DNA of 64,000 bases from Sarcocystis neurona (lineage: Eukaryota; Apicomplexa; Conoidasida; Eucoccidiorida; Sarcocystidae): assembly GCA_000727475.1 (NCBI GenBank), contig KL647305.1, positions 736,856 through 800,855 on the forward strand, in the 5' to 3' direction. The notes under the pieces are model-generated. The model was not told the origin of the DNA. It was given only the letters and a program-made list of their open reading frames with translations, and did no database searches. The position numbers were made by a program, and so were the translations under genes. Of the stretch, positions 45,225-56,971 are shown piece by piece. The first letter of the stretch is position 1; each line of letters starts with the position of its first letter.

Positions 45225-45710
45225 ATGACGGAAGCAGAGGACGTGACGTTTGAGACGGCCGATGCCGGCGCCTCTCACACGTATCCAATGCAGGCAGGGG
45301 CCATAAAGAAGAACGGCCACGTGATGCTGAAAGGAAATCCGTGTAAAGTAGTTGATTATTCGACGTCCAAAACAGGAAAGCACGGGCACGCTAAGGCCCA
45401 CATAGTAGGCTTGGACATTTTTACTGGAAAAAAATATGAGGATGTTTGCCCGACTTCTCACAACTTGGAAGTTCCGAACGTGAAAAGGTTTGAATATATG
45501 TTGGTGGATTTATCTGACGATGGCTTCTGCAGTCTTCTGCTTGATAATGGAGGTATTAAAGACGACCTCATGCTGCCCAAGGACTCGGAGGGTAATCCCG
45601 ACGATGTCGCTCAACAAGTCAAAGCCCTTTTTTCAGAGGGCAAAAGTGTCCTGCTCACTGTCCTCCAGGCATGTGGAAAGGAGAAGATAATTGCATGCAA
45701 GGAATTGTAA
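45225..45710 (+). CDS. eIF5A: eukaryotic translation initiation factor 5A
   Basis: A single exon of 161 aa, close to the family norm (about 155-165). The hypusination loop STSKTGKHGHAK is intact, with the hypusine lysine expected at K52. FTGKKYEDVCPTSHN and the C-terminal OB-fold strands follow. In eukaryotes, deoxyhypusine synthase and hydroxylase modify this lysine, and the factor relieves ribosome stalling (for example at polyproline) and assists termination. The start at 45225 is chosen because it gives the conserved acidic N-terminus; an upstream ATG at 45205 is out of frame. The protein ends in ...CGKEKIIACKEL as in related parasites (recalled from the family, not searched). No introns interrupt the coding sequence. 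The downstream flank to about 46 kb shows no feature. Confidence 0.97.
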   Translation: MTEAEDVTFETADAGASHTYPMQAGAIKKNGHVMLKGNPCKVVDYSTSKTGKHGHAKAHIVGLDIFTGKKYEDVCPTSHNLEVPNVKRFEYMLVDLSDDGFCSLLLDNGGIKDDLMLPKDSEGNPDDVAQQVKALFSEGKSVLLTVLQACGKEKIIACKEL

Positions 45711-48700
45711 GTGCTCGCCTGTTCACTACGTCTGCGGATGATAAAACACGAGCACAAACCGACCACGTGATTCTACGATACTTACCGCCGCGTCAATCCC
45801 ACGATATCGTCGTCACGCCGCTCCGGGTGAAAATAGGCCGGGATGGTTAGGCCAATATCACCCGTCGGTCTACAACGACAAAATCGTCGCTTAGTTCAGG
45901 GGAACTAAGAAGGCGTTCGTCTGGTGTAGTCAGCGTCACCCCGCAAAGCATACCAATTTTCCGTTGGACTTGTGTATCGACATTTGCTGCACGTCTACGG
46001 GAAGCGAAGCAAACGAGGGGTCATGGTTGGTTTGTCCCGGACCGGGAAACAGCACTTTTGCCACTTCTTGGCATCCCAAGTCCTGGAGTGCAATGACGGA
46101 GGCCGAAGCACATGGGCAAGCGCCGCTGCTACGTCGGGCGTATCGTCCATTTCAGTTTTATACCTGAAGGAGCACGCCAAGTAACCCGCACACGCACGGA
46201 TTGGGGGTTCTGTGACGAGGGCCTGCTTCTGAGCCTCCAGGAAATCTTTGAACTCCGGTCCTGCAGCGAAGTACAAATCTGTGTGGATGTTGTTGTGTAT
46301 CACTGGTTGTGTCTTACTTCACTGTACACCTTCTAAGGCGTATTTGGATGTCTCGTCGCACGTGTGCATTCATACGTATCGTCGGCAAAGAGATGTACGG
46401 ACAAGGTTTTGCGTAATAGAAGGATGACGCCAGCGTTAACGGCACGCCCAGCAGAGCCGGTCCTCTCAAGCGAATGAGTGTGCGGCCGGGCATGGGTGTA
46501 CATTCTCTCGTATGTGACTGCTTAACAATGGCAGGCCACTTAAATTTCTTTTAAGTTTTGGAAAGCTCAATAAGAAACGTTTCTGTTTACCGAGCACCGG
46601 TGACATTACCTGCTAAAGAGCGGGAGCCGTAATGAAGTCCGAGTTGGGGGGTGGGTGGGTATAATCAAACAATTGTGGCGCCGTCGGTTTGGCCAACATC
46701 GTGGTGGTCAAAAGGCAAGGCATTTTTCAAGCACCACGCTTTTATGCCTTCATTCTACTGTAAGCTTGTTTGACCCCATAAGATAGGGCAATTCTGCGCG
46801 GTGAGCGTTGCGCTGAAGCGAGACTGAGGTGTTCCGGACTTGTCTCAGACGTGTGTCTGCACAGCGTGAACTAACAAAGTGATCTGAACTGTCAGAAAAG
46901 TCAATCACGTGAATTTTCTTGAAATAAAGGAGCATATGTGCCATCTAAAAGGGAACTGGTGTATTTCCATGATCAGCATAATCCTCATTGGTGCTTGTTC
47001 GATCTGGAAACATAAGACTACCTTAGATCTCTCGGTGCTCTTCAGTCCTACTACATTGTGGGGAAGACGCTAAGGCTGTTTCTGTTCACGGAATTCCAGA
47101 AGTCGGACCGTCATCTTGTGGAGTGGTACACAGACACGTAGTGTGCCTGAAAATAGCTGTTCGTCTCAGATACAGTGCATGTTTGCAAGGGATCTGTTCA
47201 ATGTAATGCAGCTTGGCAACTTCAACAACACAATCTCGTGCGAGTTGCAAGTGTTTAATGCAGGCTGACAACTTCAACAACACAATATCGTGCGAGTTGC
47301 AATTGTTTAATGCAGGTTGACAACTTCAACAACACAATCTCGTGCGAGTTGCGATTGTTAAATGCAGCTTGGCAACTTCAGGAACACGATCTCGTGCGAG
47401 TTGCCTGCGTGGGGCGGTTCACACATTAAAAGGTACATCGTGGGTTCCGTCGCACACTATGGCTATAGTCACGCACATCAAAGTCAGCATGTGGTCACCA
47501 CTGGCGTAGCAGAAGTGCATTCCCGTAAATTTCATAGGTGCCCGTACAGGGCGTGTGCGCGCCTGAAATTGTATCGGACGTGTGCACCTAACGACGCTAA
47601 CCGCGGCCTTTGACATTTCAGCTGCACTGTTCGAGGACAGTCAGAGGGAAGTGTAGAACACCATCGGGCACGCAGAGAGTCGGACGAAGATCTTCGCTGC
47701 TGAACGGATGAAGATGTAGCCCAGGGTCTTCAGAAAGTGGCACGCAACTGTTCAGACATTTCAAGGACTATAAACGATGCATCACCTTGCAAAGCGCACG
47801 ACTGATTTCGATTGTTTAGAAGCAATCGCAGTGACATCGAATCACAGTGCGGGTTGTGCGGCCTGTAGAAGAGCAGGACGAAGACATACAGTGACAGAAT
47901 CGTACTTTGACTGGGACACATGGTTACTGCACCAGGACGTCGTGCAAGGGTAGAATACTTTGGTTGGGAACACTGAACATTAATCTGTGGTAGAGCATTT
48001 GAGGTTGGCGCTTTCTGCTTCGCCTTTGCACGGCTTGACGTTAACATACAACTGTACGTACGTAAAACGCGCTTACCGAAACGAGAGGCTCTATTTTTTT
48101 AAGGCCAGGAATTCACTGATACATACAGCCTGAATATCGTAAGAGCGTGGAAGCATTAGGTGTGGGTCGTGGTTCGCCAACTTTTTCTAGTGCCTGTTCC
48201 AGTACTCTCCGCCATTCGCATACCCTGACGTCGGCGCTCGGCTGTGTCAGATTTGCAACGAGTGTAGCATTCACGGGGTGGAAACCGAAGAAAAATCCGT
48301 AATTGCCGCCCGAATGTTCAGGTGAGTCGCATGTCCACAACATGCGCAGGTGTTAGGAACGAGTCGAAAGATGCCTTAGCGATGTCTACATTGTATGTAA
48401 CAAACACATCATATACATTGTCAACCAGTGGTGAAACCAAAAGCTGCCAGTGACCGTGCGCGCATTTACACTTGATCACAGTCAAGCAGGGTTCTTCTCC
48501 AACCGTCCGGGACGGATGATTTATCTGCAGTTGTGCTGACAAAATAAAATATGCGCGCATACAGATGTACACGCACATGTATATACGTGCGCTCTGTGCG
48601 AATGGATACTCAGGACAGACTAGAACAATGATGCATTTCTACGTAGCAGGTGGGGCTTTCCGGTTCGGTGCCCTCGACATCCTGCAGCCTAATCTAGCGG

Positions 48701-49410
48701 TGTAACTGGACTTATTCAGTCAAAAAGAAGTTGCCGCTGTGCTGCAAATCACAACGCACACCAGATTCTCGCGCCGAGGTCATGTGGTACTTGCGAACTT
48801 CGTCCGCGCGGGTCGGTATGTAGTACATACGACAATTGCCAGGAGCGCCCATCCGCGGGCCACTGCAGCTAGTACGCAGCGCAGCATTATGGCTACCTAT
48901 TAACAATGTACAAGTCCTGTACCACGGCGCTTCTCTATTTGACCGTATTCAAGCAGACGAATCCGAAGGCTCGTGAGTGCAAATTTCTTTCATGTGCGTT
49001 GTCGGCAAAGAGCCCGTCAACTCTGGCGACGCGTGTGGGCGTCGGTCGATTTTTCCTGGACAGCAGAACGTCGGGAGACGTACCTTAGACGAGCATGCGG
49101 ATTCCCATCTACGCACCTGTACAACCTCTTGCCTAAATGCGCGTAACAGTAGACAGCTGCGGTTGATCGTATCCCGGAAAATTAGTTCACCTCTACTTGT
49201 TCGTACACATATACGTGGCGCTAGACTTCGCATCGATGTCTGCCTGTGAGTACATCGGCAAATACGTATCGCACCCACGAAATGATGGGTTAACACAGTC
49301 GGTATAAAGGTACGCCGGGGATAACAGGCCAGGAGACCAGTTTATTTCGTCCTGTTCCTATATATGTGCACATATATGTGTGTATATATATATATATATA
49401 TTCTTGGCAG
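45711..49410. other. stretch with weak minus-strand ORFs only
   Basis: Minus-strand frames 46303-45995 (contains GPEFKDFLEAQKQAL after an acceptor-like CGCTGCAG and a possible AG|GTATAA donor) and 48578-48318/48343-48113 are the most protein-like. None has a recognisable domain or a complete splice model. A plus-strand exon-like stretch is at 48906-49088. The 52-bp tandem array is listed separately. Confidence 0.45.
47205..47406 (+). repeat. 52-bp tandem repeat, four copies
   Basis: Copies start at 47205, 47257, 47309 and 47361. The shared core is ACTTCAACAACACAATCTCG followed by TGCGAGTTGC. The last copy is the most diverged and fades at about 47406. No palindrome is obvious. Confidence 0.96.
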
Positions 49411-52398
49411 GAGACTTCATGTAACGGTCAGCAGGACAAGGAACGCCTGTTGTGGAGGAACCATTACGAACGCCTCGAGTCGCATTCAAGAGAAGCTTTC
49501 TCAGAACGGTGCCTGCATGCAGATCTCAGTGTAGAGATACCGCAGTCGTTGAATTTGATGAAAACTGCACTTTCCCGGTGTGTGCTCCGTATTCGTGTAC
49601 ACGCACGTCTTTCAGGTTCTCTCTCCATGTACACACCTGTAACCACCGCTTGCCGCAGTGCCCTGGTGTCTACAGGAAGCAGTTTAACGTGACGTTCTCT
49701 CTGCATGAATACGTGTCTGTAGGAACCGCATGCTTCGGTGCCCTGGTGTCTACAGGAATGTCTACAGGAAGAAGGGTAACTAGCGCAGACGCTTCCGCTG
49801 GTGTTTCGTGAGCTGTGTGTAAGCGGGACTCGGAAGACTTGTTTCTCTCTTCACTACTTGGATCAAATGTCTTACAGATCCTACAAACATCCACCAGAAA
49901 CGTCGGTGTCGAGGGGGTCCTGAGCTTCTCTCGACCCCGTTCGTCGCCCCTATTTGCGTGCGCTGATCCCGATGTATACTTGCGTAGAGATACGTGTATA
50001 TGTATATAGGTATACCTATGCGTCTGTAGCGCGTCCAATACGACTGAGCCGTACCTAAATGCACGCACGTTTAGGCTCGCGCTTTCGATTTACGTTTGTG
50101 ATGCTTCGTAGATCTATTCAATCAATCTCCTGTGGCCGACTCACCGGTGGAACTTCCGTTTTCTTGTGTGCTACCGTGGGCTCTCCTCAGTGACGGACTT
50201 TCCTGGGATTCTTCTGCGGAGAAAACAAACTTCTTCCCCGTCATTCATTGAATCCTGAAGACGACTGTGTAACCAGTGCTTCTAGTCGGCAGAATGCAGT
50301 GGCAGCATTACTAGCCGCGGAACGTCACCCTCACGACAGCTTTCTTGTTTTTGCCGCCCCAACACGCGTACACACACGTTATCCATGTATCTGTGTGATT
50401 CTGACGGATACAAGTGCAGGTCTGCACGCCTGTGTACACAGGTGTGTAGTACCTGCAAACACCTGTATGCCTGTGTCTCTATCTACCTCCCTGTAGATAT
50501 GTATACTTATACGCGTATGTATTGTAAGCTCTTGGCTTGTGAGATGTGTCCAGACTTCCCCCTGTCACAAAATTGATGTCGTTTTTCCTTCGAAGAAGGT
50601 CTCCGCGCGGCCACGAGCCCGTTTTCCGTGACGATTTATCGTCAACAAAAGTGAAAGAAGAAGACTGCATGATATTGGTGCGGCATCGACGAATAGAGGA
50701 ACTCCCACCTCCGCCTCCGCTGCAACAGCAAGATGATAGAAGTGGAAGCCTCCTTGACGACGCCTAGGCACTAAGTCTGCGCTGTAGCAGCCGCAGGAGT
50801 GGAAAGAAATATATTTTGCCGATTATCTCGGGTGTTGGTCGCAGCCAAATCTTCACTAGTGAAAGAAGAGATGGCGTTATAAGTCAAGGAAAAGCAACAA
50901 CGGGGTGTTCTTATGGCTCCCTGGTGGACGACGGTGTGTAACGCGTGTTACGATGGCGTGCAGCAGAAAGAAATTAGGCACGACGACCTTTCTAACAACC
51001 GATCGGCAGCTACACTGAGCCGCGCAGAATTTCTTGACGACGTTTTTCTTTCGACGCCTCCTGCTATTGATTTCTCTTTTCCTGCGCGTCTTTTCCTCAC
51101 TTCTATGTGAATCCTGCACAAGCTGTTGCAGGTCTTTCCACGGCCTGCTGTTTTCCTCCTCTGGCTGCCGATGCGTCTTTTCTTCCTTTTCTTCAGAATT
51201 TCTCCTCTGCATTTACGCTGCTGCAGTTGTTGCACAGCATATGCAGGTCCGTACTGCCTGCGCTGCTACACCCTCCCCTTCCTCCGGCGTCTTCCTGTGC
51301 TTTCATGCGTCTCTTCAAGCCTGTGCATCCCTTTGGAGACGGGGCATCTCGAACTTCTCTGCTAGCAGCCTGTGCATGCTGGAGCTGTTAAAAGGCCACA
51401 GTCACAGGGACCAAATCAGAGACCAGGGACACTGTGAAACCCTACTCTTGTGTCTCGTCACTTTCTCCTTCCTCCTTTCTTGCACACTTGCCTTGCAACT
51501 CTTTCGACCCAGCCCCACCGGCGTGTGTGCGGACCTGAGCAGACGTCACCTGCAAATTCAGTAGAACGTTTTGAACATGCCTGGCATTTGACTCGCCGAC
51601 ATGCTTGTACTAAGTCGTGGCGCACTTGCTGTATTATGGGTGCGCACACATGTGTGTGTCCGTATGCGACCACGTGCATGTGCGTGGCTGTAATCAACTG
51701 CGTAGGCGAAACCATGTTTATAAGTTGCCGCTCCTTAAGGTGAAGGGAAACCACGGGAAGGAGGAATTTTTTTCCCCTCTTCGTTCCTCTCTCTGCGAAA
51801 ACGCCTGATCCCACACCTCGTCTCTATGACCTACTTGGATTGCTTGTGATCATGAAGCAACTGCAGCTTTGAACGCAGCAGCAATCGGAACGAATAGAGG
51901 AGTGAAGGGCACGCAAAAAACGAAAGAAGCAGAGAGAAACAACGGAGAAAGGGCACACAAAGACGAAAAAGAGAGGGGCAGAGGAACAACGGGGAAAAGG
52001 AGGTTGGTATATATGTGCTGTGATTCACGCGATACTGGCCTTTTCGTCTCCTTGTGGGGAAACTCGTAGATCTTGGCGTCTTTGTCCGGCTACACAGACG
52101 CAGTCTTCGTACGCAGAGGCAAAGTCTATGCGGAAGTCACCCGGAACACGGCAGAAAGAAGAACATGGGCAGACAGAAGTCTCGCAATGTCACAGCAGCT
52201 GGAATTGGCTGGGACAAAGGCTGCCACTCACGGTGCACATCACGTTTGCCAAGAGTCTTCAAAAAATCTGAGAAGAAAAGCAACAGGCGAAACGACGGAC
52301 GAACACGGTCGGTAGCGAACGGTTTCTAGTGTGCTGGGATATGCGTGCTCTCTACTTATGGGGTGGAGCATATCAAAAGAGACCTCCCGTGTCTTCAG

Positions 52399-53192
52399 CT
52401 GGGAGTCGAGCCTACCAGCGCCCGCCGTGCTGCTTTTGCTGTTCAGCAGGTATTCGTCCATTCTCAAAAGGCGATAGAGACCCCGAGAAGTCTTTTCACG
52501 TCCGTCAACTGCAAAAGGCAGTTGTACCTGGATGCCAAGTACAATTACGCGACTGGGTATAAAGGCGTACCCGTACGTATGAGCCTGAACATTAATGGTA
52601 GTGTGTAAATAAATTTTCATCCTAGGCATGCAGTTGAATCAACGAATTCAAATCCACGTAGACAGGTAGAGAGCGTCTGAGGGAACAGGATGCAAGAAAG
52701 ACACGGACACTTCTTCCAGGTTCCCTTTACAACGTGCTGCGCGCCGCTGCACTTTTTTCAAAGGAATATAGACGAAGAGGAGTGGACGAAGTACGAAGCG
52801 CCACTGCGCGTTTCCGGTGTCTCTTCGTATACTAATAAGATTTCAATAAACGGAGGTCATGTGAAGTTATACACAGCGTACGCTCAGCCGCTGTCGCAGG
52901 GCACTTTCGTATTCTCTCTTCGCAAGTAAACGTATCCTGAATGAAGTGTTAGAGCAGGTGCGCACTCGTTCACGGCTTTGTTGTAAAATGCGGCGCTCCT
53001 CGCTTTTTTTCTCCAGCGGAAGAAAGCTCTTTCGTTTTTTCACCGCGGTGCAGCTGCAGCAGACCAACGTCAAGGCCACCGAGGAGCCCCAGCCCTTCTC
53101 TGCTGCTGCAGGTCGACCACAAGAAACGCGACGCAGACGGCAGCGGGAGCTTTGTGGGTTCAAAACGGAGGGAGCGCAAACCGCTGATACAG
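52399..53192 (+). CDS. three phase-linked exons, possible AP-2 alpha-adaptin-like appendage (partial gene)
   Basis: Exon A 52399-52572 (acceptor GTGTCTTCAG, donor CCC|GTACGT), exon B 52720-52925 (acceptor ACTTCTTCCAG, donor AA|GTAAAC) and exon C 53017-53192 (acceptor TTTTTTTCTCCAG, donor G|GTGAGA) join in phase and stay open. Order and spacing recall the alpha-adaptin ear: LYLDAKYNYATGYKGVPV followed by LHFFQRNIDEEEW resembles the last Ig-like strands passing into the platform (FRYGG...FFQ...W), and TFVFSLRNGRKLFRFFTAVQ resembles the final strand and helix. The appendage recruits endocytic accessory proteins. The similarity is judged by eye from memory, the platform would be shorter than usual, and I see no adaptin trunk upstream. 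The 5' and 3' ends are unknown; exon C ends in phase 1, compatible with the exon starting at 56322. Confidence 0.38.
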
Positions 53193-56110
53193 GTGAGACG
53201 GGGAAGAAGGCGCCCGTCGCCCATCACACACAGACAACGTCAACGATAGACACTCTTGGCTATTGCTGTACGTCTGCGTCTATTTAGATGCACGTATGGA
53301 TGACTGGTTATGACTGACAACACGCGGACACTGCACAGTACTGAGCTACGTAGGGAAAGAAGGGCGCGTTTGGATGCAGAGGAGTTCACGCTGTACATAC
53401 ACTTGTATAGGCGTCTATACCTGCACGCTCTCGTGTGTACGTACACTTCCTTTTCCCATACGTACAGGTGAAAGTCCGATGGTCGTACTTCTGCTTGTCT
53501 GCGCATACAAATACGCATCTACGGCCAGGTGTATGTACACGCACTGCAAGGAGACTCGGAAGTAGACACGTGTCTGCTTGCAGACGCGTCCGGGTGTAGA
53601 GACGCTTGTCTTCGCGCACGTACGGGTGTACGTCCGGGCTCACACGCGTGTCTGCGCAGAGGTACGTGTATGTCGCAGTGTATCAACGTGTGTGTATGGC
53701 ACTACATGATTGTGCGGCGAGCGGACAAACGCTTTTTCTTTTGAGAGACGAACGGAACGCAAGTGGACGCAACGTGCTTCCAGCTAGTTGAGTATTCGAT
53801 ACTGGATGCACCTTCACCTACATGTGTGTAAATGCTAGTAAGTGTAAAGTGTGTGTGTGTGTGTGTGTATGTGTGTATGGACGTGACGTTTCTTGCACTG
53901 GAACACGGAGAAGGGGCCGCAGGTGTTGGCAGTCGGTCGGCTGTCGATGTCGATGGTTCGTCTACAGATATATATATATATATATATATGTACCTCTGGA
54001 GGAACGTGCCGAAATTAAATAACGTTAAGGGCCGTGCATTCCCTACTCCGTATACCTACGCGCATTATTGTGACGGCCTCCTGATTGTGGAAACGTGCGT
54101 CAAGAACTTCATACAGCACGTGGCCTTCTTGCTTGCACACTGTTTTACCTAAGACGTACGTATGTCTGTTAGGGCTTTGTGGTATCCTTCCGGGCGCGTA
54201 CATGTGTATATATATATATGTGTATATATATTCTGAATGTAAGTATCTTATAATTCGAATGGGGGATGAACAACTTCACCCGCTTTTCTTGTCTTCTGAT
54301 TGCCTGGTGACGCGTCTACAGCTGGCTGAGAAATCAAGAAACTCGTCCTCTGTCAGGTGTTCAACCAAGTGCAAGTCGTGCAGCGCGGGGGCGCTGGAAT
54401 TTGTGCTGCACGTGCAACTCCGCGTACACACGAGTGTGTCTACACGTTTGCTGAGGGGCTTTACATACACAGATACGTGTGCACCTGTGTCTACGTGCTC
54501 ATGTACTTGTCCACATCTATGAGGAATTAGTATTGAAAGGCCAGTTAGCGACCAGAATAAGACGAATAGAAAGGTCTCTTCTGGTCTGTGAATTGTGTGC
54601 TATAGGTGTGTCCACAAGTGCGTGTAAATCCATATATCCAGGCACAAGTCTGCAGCAGTCCAGTAATATATATATAGTAACATACATGCACTATATATAT
54701 GTATGTATGTGTGTACTCGTACGGGCGTAAGAGTGACGGCACGTGTTTGTGTCTTTCGACCAGAATTGTTCTGTACAAAAGTGAAGAGCGAGAAATCGAA
54801 AAGCGTCACGCTTTGTAGCGTACGTGCGTGTGCAGAGACCGCGTGATAACAGGACTGGCGTTATTCGCGTACGCGTGTGTAAACACGTGTGCTTCTGTGT
54901 ATATGTGTGTACGTACACAAACATATGGAGGTGTAGTCGGTTTGCAGGCTAAAGGTGAGAAGAGCCACCCGTAGTTGGGGGACTGGTGAGCCCTGCTACC
55001 GTTTGTGTGTAGCTACTTGAAAGTGTGTAGACAGAAGGCGGCGGAGAGACGGGAAGGGATACGCGCACACGAAGAGCGTAACTGTCTAGGGCGGTGCAAG
55101 CAAGATTGCCGTGCAGTGGGTGAAGGCGTGGCGTTTCTGCGGTAAAACAGACGGAGACGTTTTTATTCGTATTCAGATGTGTCTTACAAACCTAGAAGGC
55201 GCACGTGTTTCGAGCGGCACAGGCGCGTACATACACGCATGTACCTTATTTATGTACACGTGCCATATATGTATGCATTTACATATATATATATATATAC
55301 ACGTCTACGTTGTACTTTCGCTCATTTGCGGAGAGGTGCGTACGTCTTTGCGAGTCAAGTGTCATATATATATATATGTATACATGTATACATATGTGTG
55401 TTTGAGCACTCCGCAGAGACAGGCTCTACGTAGTCACACCGCCTAGACGCACGTCTGTACAAACGTATACATGCATGTGAAATCTATGTATGTATATATG
55501 TATACATACGTTGTGTATACCCACTTGTACACAGGTGGGCATGTGCGCGTAAGCGTGTACTTACCATGTCACTGGGTACACAGAAAAAGGATATTGACAG
55601 AATCAAGTGTACCTCTATAGAAGAGGCTTAGTCAAACATTTGTTGACGTAGACGTGACTAACACGGCCGCCGGTGCGTCAAGCTCCCACATGAATATTTC
55701 CGGTTGACGACAGTAGATGCAAACTACCAGGAGGAGGGTGACTTACGTGTACACCCGTTTACAAGAATGTGTACGTAGAGATACATAAATATATGAAATT
55801 GTGCCTTCGGTATATTTCTGACGTTGTGCTGCTTCCACGTTTTCTCCTGCGCGTATCTTGTGTTCGTTTTTACTCTTCCTGCAAGTCCGTCTTCCACCGC
55901 TTATGGATTCTCTGGAGTCTCACGTTCCCTGCCGTTGCTGCATCTCCGGTAACTGCAGGGTCTGCTGCGCATTCTAAAGCCTTTCTGACTGCTGTGCAGT
56001 GGCTGAATAGCTCGGAGCTGCTGTGTACGTTGTTAGTGCAGGGTGGCGCTTTTGTAATATTGAGTCTAAACATCTGATGCTACAGCTGGTGGTTCCTCTG
56101 CAGCAGCTGA
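53193..56110. other. intronic or intergenic, microsatellite-rich
   Basis: (GT)n at about 53849-53875, (TA)n at 53970-53990, 54212-54230, 55285-55302 and 55365-55380. Short exon-like frames exist on both strands (for example 54297-54420 minus, 55115-55230 plus) without consistent splice partners. Confidence 0.5.
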
Positions 56111-56971
56111 ATGATACGTTTACCTGGCAATTCGCCTGCGGTTGCCGGGTCTCCAGTTACTGTTGGCGCTGCTGCCACAGGTAGAGCTGGTGTGCGTGCT
56201 GGAAATATGTGTACCGCGGCCACGTTTGGTAGCCGCGCTGCTGCGCAAGAACTGCTCAGTCTTACGTGGCTGTAACACACTTGCCGATCTGCTGTCGTCT
56301 CTCGGTCTTGTGTGCGTTCAGGTGGTCGGCCTACTGCATATGCTGCTGCCCATCCGACATTCCATGTAGGATCGTGTGAAGAGGCCGCTGGACGTCCTGC
56401 ATTTTCTGCTGGCGAAATACCCGCGCGTATTTCTGTCGATGAGGTTGTCGTCTCGACGAGTCCCGCTGTAGGCACTTTCTCTTGGATAGCCTACAGAAAA
56501 AACAGAGAGCGCATTCCGACTGTCGAAGGAAAGTTATTTAGAATGTCTAAACCCAAGAACAGACAAGTCGCAATGACTCGTACTGACTACTCAGAGACGA
56601 CACTCGCAGACGTCCGAGACAACTCTGTATCTCGTGTTGCAGCCACGCCAGCAGATCTGCGTAAGGTTGACTGCGAGAGGTGTAGACCGCCCCACTGCGG
56701 ATGCGATGTTGAGACTTCTCACAGGAGTGATCCCAGTACGACCGTCTGCGGCAAAACAGTAGGAGCCGAGGCGGAAAAGAGACACATTAGCTGCAACGAG
56801 GCCGGCGGCAAATCGGCGCGAAGACGCATCAAAGAAGAGCAGCTGCTACTGTGTCAGAGAGAGGCAATTCTTCGAATGGCTCAAGGGCCCTATCCGCCCT
56901 TTCCTGAAGCCGTACCTCTTGCTACAATTTGTCGCATGCTCGCGGAGATATGGAAAGAAAATGAGACCTGA
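56111..56971 (+). CDS. hypothetical protein, two-exon model (239 aa)
   Basis: Exon 56111-56180 (ATG ATA CGT..., donor ACAG|GTAGAG, phase 1) joins exon 56322-56971 (acceptor TTGTGTGCGTTCAG) in phase, giving 239 codons to TGA. An in-frame stop lies directly before the ATG, so either this is the start, after a 5'UTR acceptor CCTCTGCAG at about 56091-56099, or the last exon belongs to a larger gene. The protein begins Ala/Pro/Thr-rich (SPAVAGSPVTVGAAAT), has a polar Cys-containing middle (CERCRPPHCGC) and ends with a basic helix and PYPPFPEAVPLATICRMLAE. No known domain is recognised. The final exon is well supported by its length and composition, the first less so. Confidence 0.42.

Noticed and set aside
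44826..45461. 211-codon minus-strand frame over the eIF5A 5' half
   Set aside because: Shadow of eIF5A and its pyrimidine-rich leader; no domain, while the plus strand encodes an unmistakable eIF5A.
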